DNA of 64,000 nucleotides from Candidatus Limivivens intestinipullorum (GTDB lineage Bacteria; Bacillota; Clostridia; Lachnospirales; Lachnospiraceae), in NCBI GenBank assembly GCA_018711185.1, contig DVIQ01000025.1, forward strand, positions 1 through 64,000, read 5' to 3'. Shown here piece by piece: positions 1 through 7,640 of the stretch (positions are counted from its first letter, which is position 1; each line of letters starts with the position of its first letter). The notes below the pieces were generated by a model. That model did no database searches. It saw nothing but the letters and a program-made list of their open reading frames with translations, and had not been told where the DNA came from. Position numbers and translations under genes: made by a program.

Positions 1-385
1 TTCCCACTCCGGAGGCCAGAAGCTGATGGAGCCGGGGTTTTGGAGGCATGGCCTGGATTTCCAAAAGCCGCTTTCTTGCCTGGGCCGGCGTATGCTTTCC
101 CTCTACAATCTCCCGTGAGAGCTGGTTCACCGCCGTCACCCGGTCCAGCCTGGCGGCGCACAGGGGTATATGGCGGACTCTGGCAAAATCTTCCTCCCGC
201 TCGCTGCCCGCTGTCAGAAAAATTCCGCTGCTCAGTACAAACGCGTCGCTGGATGTCACACCGTAAGCCTTAGCGATGCGGAAGATTGTCTCCTCGACCC
301 GAAAAATCTCCGCACCGCTGGCCAGCAAAATATCCCCTGCCAGAGACGCTACGTCCAGGGCCTCCCGGTTATCCTGTTTTTCCAA
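1..385 (-). CDS. Threonine/serine exporter (ThrE/YjjP, DUF1212) family protein, C-terminus cut by the window edge
   Basis: At least 128 codons read leftwards and leave the window. The N-terminus carries the pattern LAGDILLASGAEIFRVEET followed by IAKAYGV, which is typical of the cytoplasmic start of ThrE/YjjP exporters (DUF1212). These proteins export threonine or serine across the membrane; the transmembrane part lies outside the window. The start is a TTG at 385-383 with GGGAGG at 398-393, 7 nt upstream. An ATG at 392-390 is in another frame and stops within eight codons. A minus-strand promoter at 642-670 probably drives it. Family assignment is by remembered motif, not alignment. Confidence 0.75.
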   Translation of the reverse strand, partial: MEKQDNREALDVASLAGDILLASGAEIFRVEETIFRIAKAYGVTSSDAFVLSSGIFLTAGSEREEDFARVRHIPLCAARLDRVTAVNQLSREIVEGKHTPAQARKRLLEIQAMPPKPRLHQLLASGVG

Positions 386-736
386 CGTTCATCCTCCCTT
401 GTATTCCTAGTCAAATCCGTCGTTTTGCCGCGGCCGGTTCTTTGGGGCGCAATCTTTTAGACCGTCCCTTGCCTGCCGTCGGATCTCCTGCGGAAACAGC
501 ATTTCCGTTTTTTTTTCGGCGGCCTGCCGCGCACGGCTTTGTTTTCTCCGTATTTTCGCGGATTTTATGATAGTTCAGTCCAAATCCGCGCAGACTGCTT
601 TTGTGTGCGGCGGTTCCTTAGAGCCGCGTTATTGCGAGTTCAGTGTAGCATACGGACATTCTTTTGTAAAGCAGGCGGCCGCTGTTCCCAAACTGCAACA
701 CCGGAGGATTGTGAAACGATAAAACGTTTTTTTTCG
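386..736. other. Intergenic region with leader of the ThrE-like gene
   Basis: About 350 bp with no convincing gene. It contains the minus-strand promoter at 642-670 and a 9-bp inverted repeat (CGCGGATTT at 557-565 with AAATCCGCG at 582-590). The sequence at 573-594 resembles a decayed end of the dispersed repeat family described elsewhere in this window. The ThrE transcript would therefore have a leader of about 250 nt; no known riboswitch was recognised in it. Confidence 0.5.
642..670 (-). promoter_or_regulatory. Sigma-A type promoter for the ThrE-like gene
   Basis: On the minus strand, TTTACA (670-665) and TACACT (647-642) are separated by 17 nt. It points to the TTG start at 385. Confidence 0.55.
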
Positions 737-763
737 TTGACGAACCGTCTCGGTTGTGATAAT
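737..763 (+). promoter_or_regulatory. Promoter of the xre gene
   Basis: TTGACG at 737-742 and GATAAT at 758-763 with a short 15-nt spacer; a TG dinucleotide one base before the -10 (TG-T-GATAAT) makes it an extended -10 promoter. The transcription start would fall inside the two palindromes at 764-795. Confidence 0.55.
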
Positions 764-795
764 ATGAAGTTAACTTCATATGAAGTATACTTCAT
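764..795. promoter_or_regulatory. Two adjacent perfect 16-bp palindromes (candidate operator)
   Basis: ATGAAGTTAACTTCAT (764-779) and ATGAAGTATACTTCAT (780-795) are each perfect inverted repeats with the same half-site ATGAAGT, and they abut without a gap. They sit directly after the -10 element and before the Xre gene. This is the expected place for autorepression by the encoded helix-turn-helix protein (inference). Confidence 0.75.
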
Positions 796-798
796 ATT

Positions 799-1050
799 GT
801 GCAGGGAGGTGGGAAAATCCGAACCAAGGTAAAAGAACTGCGGACAGCCGCGGGTCTGACCCAGCAGCAGCTTGCCAGTCTGGTCCGCGTCTCCGCCAGA
901 ACCATCATTTCGATTGAAAAGGAGCAGTACAGTCCCTCGCTGATGCTTGCTTACCGGATCGCTCAGGTTTTTCACACAACCGTTGAAGAGCTGTGCTGCC
1001 TGGAGGAAAACAAACGATTGGAGGATGCTAAGTATGAAGAATTCCAATAA
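799..1050 (+). CDS. Xre/Cro-type helix-turn-helix regulator
   Basis: A compact DNA-binding protein of 77-83 residues made almost entirely of one HTH_3 domain: KVKELRTAAGLTQQQLASLV, then TIISIEKEQYSPSL and AYRIAQVFHTTVEEL. It resembles the short one-domain regulators that pair with small membrane proteins in Firmicutes. The start is unclear. The only standard in-frame start (GTG 799) has no ribosome binding site, because the palindromes lie right upstream. The Shine-Dalgarno-like AGGGAGG (803-809) lies inside the frame and would instead serve an ATC codon at 817. It overlaps the downstream membrane protein gene by 17 bp, so the two are probably cotranscribed and translationally coupled. The palindromes at 764-795 are likely its own operator. 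Confidence 0.8.
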   Translation: MQGGGKIRTKVKELRTAAGLTQQQLASLVRVSARTIISIEKEQYSPSLMLAYRIAQVFHTTVEELCCLEENKRLEDAKYEEFQ

Positions 1051-1495
1051 GCAGTCCTATACCCGGAAAATCCGGCTCCGGATCCGTATTTTGTGGCTTA
1101 TCCTGGTTTTGATGCTGGTCTATATGGTCATTGTCGCCGAACTTGGCGGCGGGGATTCCCGGATTGTAACTGATTTTGCCGACGCGGCAGGCGATATCCT
1201 GTTTTTCGGCGGCCTTTTGTACCTGGCAAGCCGCATTGTCCACAATAAAAAGCTTCTTCGCAGCCGCCTTCTTCTCCAGGAACAGATGCGCGAAGAACAG
1301 GATGAGCGCAACCAGTATCTCCACGACAAAAGCGGCGGTACGGTACTGGACATCCTTCTGCTGCTTTTGATGTTCGCCACCGTAACGGCCGCTCTGTTTA
1401 ACATGCCTGCCTTTTATACCGCTTTTGGCATTCTTGCCGCCGCAGTGCTCTTAAAAGCAGGTTTCTATCTTTACTTCAGCCGGAAAGCCGGATGA
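1034..1495 (+). CDS. Small four-helix membrane protein, partner of the Xre regulator
   Basis: A protein of 153 residues with about four hydrophobic segments: roughly residues 15-36 and 50-70 and, after a charged linker rich in R, E and Q, about 105-125 and 128-150. No catalytic motif is visible. The start at ATG 1034 is preceded by GGAGG at 1020-1024 with 9 nt spacing; ATG 1025 is too close to that site. The gene overlaps the xre stop. Xre-plus-membrane-protein pairs of this type are common in Firmicutes, but the role of the membrane protein is not known to me. Its 3' end overlaps the convergent kinase-like gene by 20 bp. Confidence 0.7.
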   Translation: MKNSNKQSYTRKIRLRIRILWLILVLMLVYMVIVAELGGGDSRIVTDFADAAGDILFFGGLLYLASRIVHNKKLLRSRLLLQEQMREEQDERNQYLHDKSGGTVLDILLLLLMFATVTAALFNMPAFYTAFGILAAAVLLKAGFYLYFSRKAG

Positions 1496-1979
1496 TCTCT
1501 GCCGCGGCCTGCTCCGGTGTCAGACGGGATACGTCGATTTTCACCGTATTCAGCTTTTCGTACAGCGGTATCCTCGCGAGGCTTCGCGCAATCACGTCCT
1601 CCGCACGGATACCGCTGTCCACATCCTTTCGCAGCCGCCGCGCCAGTTCCTTCTCCCCGCACAAAAGGGAAAACGAGCGCACCCGGCAGTTCTCCGTTTC
1701 CAGCTTTGTCAAAATTCCGTCGATGATTCCCTGCTCATGAAGAACCCAGCAAAACACAATGTTTTTAAAGGCAGAGCAACGGATGAAACGGTTCAGCAGG
1801 AAAACCACGTTTTCCAAAACCATCGTCTTTGTCTCCTCCGTCACCTGAAAAGGATCCATATCCCAGCACCAGTCCCCGTCCAAAAATACACAGTCCGGCA
1901 GCTTCTTTTTCAAGATCTGGCAGACCGTGGTTTTTCCCGCTCCCATGGTACCGCCGATAATGTAAATGGTCTTTTGCAT
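1476..1979 (-). CDS. P-loop nucleotide-binding protein (kinase-like)
   Basis: A protein of 167 residues with an N-terminal Walker A motif GGTMGAGKTT (residues about 9-18) after the beta-strand TIYIIG. A D-G-D motif (FLDGDW) follows about 20 residues later, and there is an R-rich lid-like segment (ARRLRKDVDSGIR). This organisation is that of small nucleoside or shikimate-type kinases and predicted AAA_33-like ATPases; the substrate cannot be told. The start was chosen at ATG 1979-1977, which follows a GAAAGGAG site at 1992-1985; an upstream in-frame ATG at 2027 lacks one. It converges on, and overlaps, the membrane protein gene. Confidence 0.7.
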   Translation of the reverse strand: MQKTIYIIGGTMGAGKTTVCQILKKKLPDCVFLDGDWCWDMDPFQVTEETKTMVLENVVFLLNRFIRCSAFKNIVFCWVLHEQGIIDGILTKLETENCRVRSFSLLCGEKELARRLRKDVDSGIRAEDVIARSLARIPLYEKLNTVKIDVSRLTPEQAAAEIIRLSG

Positions 1980-2078
1980 GTTTCTCCTTTCCCGCGCCAC
2001 TGCGCCGCATTCTGTCTCCTTTTGCATCTTCTGACAGTGTACCCGAAACAGAGGCGTTATTCAAGGAGGGATTTTTCT

Positions 2079-2106
2079 TTGCAAACAAAATTCGCCGTGC
2101 TATAAT
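2079..2106 (+). promoter_or_regulatory. Promoter upstream of the response-regulator remnant and acetyltransferase
   Basis: TTGCAA (2079-2084), a 16-nt spacer and a perfect TATAAT (2101-2106). It now drives the acetyltransferase gene through a leader that contains the remains of another gene. Confidence 0.6.
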
Positions 2107-2129
2107 AGCTCTGCTGGAAGAAGGAGCCT

Positions 2130-2216
2130 CTGCGGAAAAAATTGATCATTGAAGACGATACGAACATTAACAATATGATGGCCGATGGCCTGCAGAAAAC
2201 CGGCTGCTTCTTCAAT
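2130..2216 (+). pseudogene. Remnant of an OmpR-type response regulator (first ~28 codons)
   Basis: Reading from CTG 2130 gives LRKKLIIEDDTNINNMMADG followed by LQKTGCF. This is the start of a receiver domain: the first beta-strand, the acidic pair D-D that binds magnesium, and the first helix. The expected initiating ATG reads CTG, with AAGGAG at 2121-2126 just upstream. After about residue 28 the sequence changes into the leader of the acetyltransferase gene and never reaches the phosphorylated aspartate or a DNA-binding domain. A TTG at 2142 could still start a short peptide. I interpret it as the deletion scar of a two-component gene whose promoter was taken over by the acetyltransferase. 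Confidence 0.65.
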
Positions 2217-2238
2217 ATTCTATGGAGGATCCTTCGAT

Positions 2239-2658
2239 ATGATAAACATTCGGTACGCGAAAGAAACCGACCGGGCCTTCTGGTTTTGCCTGGACCGGCA
2301 TCTGCCGGAAGCCGAATTTTCCGGCAAAGTACGGGATCAGATGGCCTATGTGCTGACCCTGGACGGGCAGCCTGCGGGCCTGCTGCGCTGGCAGCTTTTT
2401 TGGGACAGCATCCCTTTTTGCACTATGATCCAGGTTGCTTCCCTTCAGCGGGGCAAGGGCTGCGGCCGGAAACTTATGGAGCATTGGGAGGCCGATATGA
2501 AGCAGCGGGGCTACCGGCTTCTTTTAATTTCCACCCAGGTAGACGAGACGGCCCAACACTTCTACCGGAAACTGGGGTATCGCGACTGCGGAGGCCTTCT
2601 CCTGGATGTCCCCGGCTACGCCCAGCCCATGGAATTGTTCCTTCTGAAGGCTCTTTGA
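2239..2658 (+). CDS. GNAT-family N-acetyltransferase
   Basis: A protein of 139 residues with a GNAT fold. The acetyl-CoA binding segment is VASLQRGKGCGRKLMEHWE (R/Q-x-x-G-x-G/A motif, about residues 71-88), followed by LLLISTQ and the C-terminal QHFYRKLGYRD motif. It would transfer an acetyl group from acetyl-CoA to an amine; the substrate is unknown. The start at ATG 2239 follows GGAGG at 2224-2228 with 10 nt spacing. It is transcribed from the promoter at 2079-2106 and followed by a short palindrome (2675-2703). Confidence 0.85.
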   Translation: MINIRYAKETDRAFWFCLDRHLPEAEFSGKVRDQMAYVLTLDGQPAGLLRWQLFWDSIPFCTMIQVASLQRGKGCGRKLMEHWEADMKQRGYRLLLISTQVDETAQHFYRKLGYRDCGGLLLDVPGYAQPMELFLLKAL

Positions 2659-2674
2659 ACGAATGATATTCTTT

Positions 2675-2703
2675 GTAACGGTTCAGTCCTGCTGAACCGT
2701 TAC
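2675..2703. repeat. Solo palindrome of the GTAAC-GGTTCAG repeat family
   Basis: GTAACGGTTCAG, spacer TCCTG, CTGAACCGTTAC: a perfect 12-bp inverted repeat after the acetyltransferase gene. It may also act as a weak terminator (TATTCTTTACTT follows). It belongs to the family reported in the findings. Confidence 0.75.
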
Positions 2704-2824
2704 TATTCTTTACTTAATGGCAAAATAAAACCTGCCAAAATTTCCCATATTGTGGTACAATAAAAGGGCTGTAAATTACAGCCGTGATGAAAAAAGCCGG
2801 CTCGGAGAAGATGGAGGTGACGTT

Positions 2825-3394
2825 ATGACGGATTATATGAAAACCTACAGCGGAGGGCGGTTCTATCCGGCGGATCCCAGGATTGAGGACCTGCGCATCG
2901 AGGATATCGCCCATGCGCTTTCTATGGTCTGCCGGGGAAACGGGCAGGTGAAAACCTTCTTCTCTGTGGGACAGCACTGCGTTCACTGCGCCAGGGAGGC
3001 CCTGGCAAGAGGGTACGGAAGGAGAACCGCTTTGGCCTGCCTTCTGCACGACGCCAGCGAGGCCTACCTGTCGGATATCACCAGTCCGCTGAAAAAGCAT
3101 CTGGCAGAGTATCGGGCATATGAGGAACGCCTGATGAAGCTGGTCTATGAAAAGTACCTGGGAGGGTCTCTGACAGAAGAGGAAGAGATCAGGGTAAAAG
3201 AAGTGGATCAGGACATGCTTTATTACGATCTGCTGGTGCTGCTGGATGAGGATAACGGAAGAGAAAAGCCGGTGATGAAAAGCGCCTTTTCCTATGAGTG
3301 GGTTTCCTTTGAAGAGACCCAGCGGCAGTATCTGGAGCTGTTTTCGGCTCTGACAGCGGCATGCCGGGGCGGCGAAGCGATAAAACGGCTGTAA
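2825..3394 (+). CDS. HD-domain phosphohydrolase
   Basis: A protein of 189 residues. The metal-binding HD signature is spread as SVGQHCVHCAREA (His about 50), ACLLHDASEAYLSD (His-Asp about 76-77) and EVDQDML (Asp about 134). The HDASEAYLSDI stretch is typical of YfbR/HDIG-like phosphohydrolases that cleave nucleoside phosphates. ATG 2825 was chosen because GGAGGTGA lies 5 nt upstream. It is followed after 70 bp by the DHDPS-family gene. Confidence 0.8.
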   Translation: MTDYMKTYSGGRFYPADPRIEDLRIEDIAHALSMVCRGNGQVKTFFSVGQHCVHCAREALARGYGRRTALACLLHDASEAYLSDITSPLKKHLAEYRAYEERLMKLVYEKYLGGSLTEEEEIRVKEVDQDMLYYDLLVLLDEDNGREKPVMKSAFSYEWVSFEETQRQYLELFSALTAACRGGEAIKRL

Positions 3395-3464
3395 AAAGGG
3401 GGAGCTTGGGGCGGCAAGCCCGTAAGTGTAAAAGCCTGTTATCATAAAAAGAAAGGGAAAATCG

Positions 3465-4370
3465 ATGAAAAGATTATACGGGACGGTTGTGCCGATTGTG
3501 ACGCCGCTGACGGAAGACGACGCCATTGATGAAGCGTCTCTGGACAGCCTGGTGGATTATGTGATTGAGGGAGGGCTTCAGGGCCTTTACCCCTGCGGAA
3601 CGACGGGAGAGATGATGTATCTGACGGTGCAGGAGCGCATGCAGGTGGCGGAACGGACGGTGAAACGAGCGGCAAAACGGGTGCCGGTGTTCGTACACGT
3701 GGGCGCCTGGAATTTAAAGGATACCGTGGAGCTGGCGCGACATGCCTGGAGGATTGGGGCCGATGGAATCGGCGTTGTGACGCCGGTGTTCTATAAGATC
3801 AGCGACCGGGGGCTTGTGGATTATTTTACGGCGGTGGCGAAAAGCGTACCGGAAGATTTTCCGGTGTATCTGTATGCGATTCCTCAGAATGCGGTAAATG
3901 ATATAAGTCCTGAGGTCTGCGAGGCAGTAGCGGGTGCATGTCCAAACGTTGTGGGAATCAAATACAGCGCCCCGGACTTTACGAAGCTGCAGCGCTTTAT
4001 GCTGGTGAAAGGAGGAACCTTCAGCGTTCTGGCCGGGCCGGATCATCTGTTTCAGGCCCTTTGCGCCGCCGGAGGAGACGGAGTGGTATCCGGCAACGCG
4101 ATGATTGTACGGGAACATTACGCCGCCATCTGGGAGGCACTGTCCGGAGGGGATAGGAAGCTGGCGGTGCGGCTTCAGAGACGGACCAACGTGCTGAATG
4201 AGACCTTGTGCGCCGTGAATAACATTGCCGCTTATAAGGTGCTGCTGAAAAGGGAAGGAATCCTTCGAACCACAAAAATGCGGCGTCCCATGGAAAACCT
4301 TTCGCCGGATCAGGAAAAAGCGCTTCTTGAAGCAATGGACGCCCTGGAATACAAAAAGGTGAAAATCTGA
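3465..4370 (+). CDS. Dihydrodipicolinate synthase/N-acetylneuraminate lyase family aldolase
   Basis: A protein of 301 residues, full length for the DapA/NanA TIM-barrel family. The carbonyl-binding motif GTTGE is at 45-49, the catalytic tyrosine is Tyr137 in YLYAIPQN, and the Schiff-base lysine is Lys166 in VVGIKYS. These enzymes condense or cleave pyruvate-containing compounds. Its place next to an esterase and away from lysine biosynthesis genes argues for a catabolic aldolase (sialic acid or keto-sugar acid type) rather than the housekeeping DapA, but the sequence alone does not decide. The esterase gene starts 11 bp after its stop, so they probably share a transcript. Confidence 0.85.
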   Translation: MKRLYGTVVPIVTPLTEDDAIDEASLDSLVDYVIEGGLQGLYPCGTTGEMMYLTVQERMQVAERTVKRAAKRVPVFVHVGAWNLKDTVELARHAWRIGADGIGVVTPVFYKISDRGLVDYFTAVAKSVPEDFPVYLYAIPQNAVNDISPEVCEAVAGACPNVVGIKYSAPDFTKLQRFMLVKGGTFSVLAGPDHLFQALCAAGGDGVVSGNAMIVREHYAAIWEALSGGDRKLAVRLQRRTNVLNETLCAVNNIAAYKVLLKREGILRTTKMRRPMENLSPDQEKALLEAMDALEYKKVKI

Positions 4371-4380
4371 GAGAAAAGCT

Positions 4381-5268
4381 ATGATCAGAAAAATGATGTT
4401 TCAAATTTTTGACAGCCAGCTTCGAACCGTAGAAAATCAGCAGAAAGAGCCGGGATTTCTGGAGTTTGAATCAAAGGTGCAGGTGAAACGGGAGATTCCC
4501 TATGGTAAAAAGAAAGGGCAGACGTATGATTTCATTGTGTCTGGAGGAACAGAGCAGGCCGGGAAGCTGCCGCTGATTGTAAATATTCACGGCGGCGCGT
4601 TTACCGGCGGAGATAAGGCCTGCAACCTGAAATACGGCTGCTGGCTGGCCGAACAGGGGTTTCAGACTGCGCTTTTAAATTACCGGCTGGTGCCAAAGGT
4701 GAACTTAAAGGAGCAGATCCGGGACGCGGCGGCGGGGATCCTTGCTGCCTGGAAACGCTGTCCTGAGAGTCCCTGCCTGTATCTGACAGGGGATTCTTCC
4801 GGCTCCTATCTGGTAAATCTTTTGTGCTGTATCTGGGAAAATCCGGAAGAAAAGCGCCGGTTTGGGGTAAAGCTTCCGGATGTTCCGGTGACTGCGGCGG
4901 GGCTTACCGGCCCGCCGGGCTCCATAAATCTGTTTCCGGCGGCTATGGTTCCCTTCTGCAGGGAAAACCGCAGGATGCTTCTTGACGGGTGTCCGGAGCT
5001 TGACGGATACCTGGATTTAAAAAAGCTGTGGAACAGCCGGGTCCCTCCGCTGTTTCTGATAAGCTGCGAAGGAGATCCCTGCTACCGTCGCTGCCTTGCC
5101 CAGGAGGCCTGGATAAAGAGACAGGGCGGAAGGGTTGAAAGCGCTTACTGCCGGAAAAAGGCGGATGGAAAGCTGTTCCACTGCTTTAATGTGATCCGGC
5201 CGGATCTGGAATGCAGCCGCCGGGTGAATGGGGCGATGGTGGATTTCTTCCGGAAGTGCGCGTCCTGA
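4381..5268 (+). CDS. Alpha/beta hydrolase, hormone-sensitive lipase (esterase) type
   Basis: A protein of 295 residues with the HSL-family oxyanion motif HGGAF (70-74) and the nucleophile elbow GDSSG (Ser139). A likely acid residue lies in SCEGDPCYRR and the catalytic histidine in KLFHCFNV near the C-terminus. These are cytoplasmic carboxylesterases or deacylases acting on short acyl esters. It follows the DHDPS-family gene with an 11-bp gap; a joint role such as removing O-acetyl groups before aldol cleavage is conceivable but only inferred. Confidence 0.85.
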   Translation: MIRKMMFQIFDSQLRTVENQQKEPGFLEFESKVQVKREIPYGKKKGQTYDFIVSGGTEQAGKLPLIVNIHGGAFTGGDKACNLKYGCWLAEQGFQTALLNYRLVPKVNLKEQIRDAAAGILAAWKRCPESPCLYLTGDSSGSYLVNLLCCIWENPEEKRRFGVKLPDVPVTAAGLTGPPGSINLFPAAMVPFCRENRRMLLDGCPELDGYLDLKKLWNSRVPPLFLISCEGDPCYRRCLAQEAWIKRQGGRVESAYCRKKADGKLFHCFNVIRPDLECSRRVNGAMVDFFRKCAS

Positions 5269-5294
5269 GAACGCGCGGACGCGCGCTGATCTTC

Positions 5295-5585
5295 CTATCT
5301 GCCAAGAGATGCGCTGTCCCCGATCAGCTCATTCATAAGCTGCCGGGCTGTCTTAGCGTGTTCTTCCGGAACCAGAAGACGAATATCCTCCGGCGGACCC
5401 GCGTAATCGGACTGGGCCCCGCCCTGGAAATCGATCTCTCCGCCCAATACAGAGCCGCTGACGTCAAAAACGGACCGCAGGGCCATTTTTGTCTTAATCT
5501 TACAGGGAATATCCCTGTGCTTCAGTTCTGCCACAAGAGGCTGGATCGGGTAGGCCGGCCCCTTGTAAATACAAATGTTTCTCAT
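5295..5585 (-). CDS. Small conserved hypothetical protein
   Basis: A soluble protein of 96 residues, with the pattern MRNICIYKGPAYPIQPLVAE at the start and LLVPEEHAKTARQLMNEL near the end. A beta-alpha-beta arrangement with a terminal PEEHAKTAR helix recalls DUF2007-type signal transducing domains, but I cannot confirm that. The start ATG 5585-5583 has GGGGGAA 5 nt upstream. Its own promoter is visible on the minus strand at 5639-5667 (TTGTGT, 17 nt, TAAAAT). It converges on the esterase gene. Confidence 0.6.
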   Translation of the reverse strand: MRNICIYKGPAYPIQPLVAELKHRDIPCKIKTKMALRSVFDVSGSVLGGEIDFQGGAQSDYAGPPEDIRLLVPEEHAKTARQLMNELIGDSASLGR

Positions 5586-5638
5586 AAAATTCCCCCTTTG
5601 TTTCAAAACGCGCTGTGGAAATCTTCCTTGTTTTCTCT

Positions 5639-5667
5639 ATTTTATCAGAAAAAACCGCGACACACAA
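5639..5667 (-). promoter_or_regulatory. Promoter of the small hypothetical gene
   Basis: TTGTGT (667-662) and TAAAAT (644-639), counted within 5.6 kb, with a 17-nt spacer on the minus strand. Confidence 0.55.
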
Positions 5668-5751
5668 GAAGAATTGTCAGAAAAACAGAATCGGCGCGCA
5701 ACAATTTTGCCCGAATCTGCATATGCAGCCGTTCGCCCGGGCCTGCACTGC

Positions 5752-5846
5752 AACCATTCAGCCCAGGTCTGCGCAGACCGCAAGAACGTGATTCCGAAAT
5801 GCGATAATCCCATCGCCGAAGGCGATTTCAAATGGATTTTTGCAGC
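5752..5846 (+). repeat. Long copy of the dispersed repeat family (copy A)
   Basis: The copy contains the blocks TTCAGCCCAGGTCTGCGCAG, AAGAACGTGATTC, the hairpin ATCGCC-gaa-GGCGAT and TTCAAATGGATTTTTGCAG. The same blocks recur in order at 18785-18908, 43166-43268 and, inverted, at 34987-35118. It occupies the gap before the amidohydrolase gene. The outer left end is degenerate compared with copy B. Confidence 0.7.
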
Positions 5847-5935
5847 TGCGGGAGTGCGGCTATTCCCGCCTTGACAGACGTCCGAAAACCCCTTACGATG
5901 CAGGTACAGGCGGATTGCATGGAAAGGAGCAGAAA

Positions 5936-7576
5936 ATGGAAAAAGAAAAGAAAAGCAGAATTGTATTTTATAATGGAGAAATTCTTACGATGGAAAAGAG
6001 GAGCGCAGGGACGGCAGTCCTTGTGGAGAATGGGAAGATCCGGGCGCTGGGAGACGCCGGGGAGCTTTTGGAAGCGGCAGGGGACGCAGCGCGGGTGGAT
6101 CTGGAGGGAAACACGCTGATGCCGGCTTTTGTGGACGCGCACAGCCATTTTACCCAAGTGGCTTTTTCTACGCTCCAGGCTTCCCTTGAGGGGGCGGGCA
6201 GCCGGGAAGAAGCCGTCGGAAAACTGCAGGCGTTCCTGCGAACGGCGCGGCCCCCAAAAGGAGCCTGGGTGCTGGCAAGGGATTATGACCATACGGCGTT
6301 TCCGGATGGGAGGCATCTTACCCTGGCGGAGCTTGACGGGGCTGCGCCTGAGAATCCGCTGTTTGTACAGCATAAGTCCGGCCATATCGGCCTGTTTAAT
6401 TCGCTGGCGCTGAAGCTGCTTGGGGTCCGGCCGGATACGCCTTCCCCGGAGGGCGGCCGGATCGGAAAAGAGGACGGAAGGCTGACCGGATATATGGAGG
6501 AGAACGCCCTGTTCGCGTTTCAGAAGAGGGTTCCCATGCCGGGCCCGGAGGAGCTCGAGGGGGCTTTTGAGAAAGCCCAGAAGCTTTACGCGTCCTTTGG
6601 CATCACCACGGTGCAGGACGGGATGGCGGTGAAGGAGATGCTGCCTCTCTATGACATGCTGCTGGGAAAAGACCTTCTGTGGCTGGACCTGGCGGCCTAC
6701 CCGGATCCGGAGACGTACGCGCTGGCAAAAAGAGCGTATCCCGGCTGTATGGAAACGTACTGGAAAGGGCTGCGGTTCGGGGGAATGAAGATTTTTCTGG
6801 ACGGATCGCCCCAGGGGAGGACGGCCTGGATGCGGACGCCTTATCTGGGCGGGACAGAGGACAGGGGCGCAAAGGAAGCGAGGAGCGAAAACGCGAAAGA
6901 ATACTGCGGCTATGGCACCATGACGGATGAGAACGTTTTGGAGGCCATGGGGGAGGCGGCGCGGGAAGAGACCCAGCTTCTGGCCCACTGCAACGGAGAC
7001 GCCGCGGCAGAGCAGTATCTGCGTTGCCTGGAGAGGGCGGAGGAGGACTGGCCAGGGCTTGGCGGGCTGCGCCCGGTGCTGATCCACGGACAGCTCATCG
7101 GAAGGGACCAGCTTCCCCGCGCTGCGCGCCTGGGAGTGATCCTTTCCCTCTTTGTGGCGCATGTCTATCATTGGGGAGACGTTCACATCCGGAATTTCGG
7201 CCTGGAGCGTGCCTGTAAAATCAGCCCGGCCGCCTCGGCGCTTCGATGCGGAATCCCTGTTACTTTTCACCAGGACGCGCCGGTGATCCTTCCGGATATG
7301 TTTGAGACGATCTGGTGCGCGGTCCGGCGGCTGACAAAACAGGGCGTTTTGCTTGGCGGGGAGGAGCGGATTTCGCCGGCCCAGGCTTTGCGTGCCGTAA
7401 CCATAAACGCGGCGTATCAGTACGGCGAGGAGAAACGGAAAGGGAGCATCGTCCCGGGGAAACAGGCGGATCTGATTGTGACGGATAAAAATCCGCTGAA
7501 GGCGCCGGCTAAGGAGCTGAGAAATATTCAAGTGCTGCGCACTTATAAAGAAGGCGTGTGCGTGTATTCCCGCTGA
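5936..7576 (+). CDS. YtcJ-type amidohydrolase (amidohydrolase family 3)
   Basis: A cytoplasmic metal-dependent hydrolase of 546 residues. The metal-binding H-x-H lies at His69/His71 (VDAHSHF), a likely third ligand in LLAHCNGDAA, another in VLIHGQLI, and the C-terminal barrel aspartate in TFHQDAPV. The composite domain returns at the end (KGSIVPGKQADLIV). Length and layout match the YtcJ/LAF3 group, which hydrolyses amides or exo-imines; the substrate is unknown. ATG 5936 has AAAGGAG 7 nt upstream. It is followed by a good terminator (7641-7680), so it is monocistronic. Confidence 0.85.
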   Translation: MEKEKKSRIVFYNGEILTMEKRSAGTAVLVENGKIRALGDAGELLEAAGDAARVDLEGNTLMPAFVDAHSHFTQVAFSTLQASLEGAGSREEAVGKLQAFLRTARPPKGAWVLARDYDHTAFPDGRHLTLAELDGAAPENPLFVQHKSGHIGLFNSLALKLLGVRPDTPSPEGGRIGKEDGRLTGYMEENALFAFQKRVPMPGPEELEGAFEKAQKLYASFGITTVQDGMAVKEMLPLYDMLLGKDLLWLDLAAYPDPETYALAKRAYPGCMETYWKGLRFGGMKIFLDGSPQGRTAWMRTPYLGGTEDRGAKEARSENAKEYCGYGTMTDENVLEAMGEAAREETQLLAHCNGDAAAEQYLRCLERAEEDWPGLGGLRPVLIHGQLIGRDQLPRAARLGVILSLFVAHVYHWGDVHIRNFGLERACKISPAASALRCGIPVTFHQDAPVILPDMFETIWCAVRRLTKQGVLLGGEERISPAQALRAVTINAAYQYGEEKRKGSIVPGKQADLIVTDKNPLKAPAKELRNIQVLRTYKEGVCVYSR

Positions 7577-7640
7577 GTCTCTGCCGCCCGAAAATGGGCG
7601 GATGGTGAAAAGATTGCGGAAACAGAGGAAAAAAGATGCG

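Noticed and set aside
3465-4370. Housekeeping dapA assignment
   Set aside because: The DHDPS/NAL family has several functions with the same motifs, and no lysine biosynthesis genes are adjacent, so no symbol was given.
5828-7531. Long open frame on the minus strand opposite the amidohydrolase gene
   Set aside because: It is antisense to a gene with clear catalytic motifs, is rich in Arg, Pro and His as expected for a GC-rich shadow frame, and has no domain.
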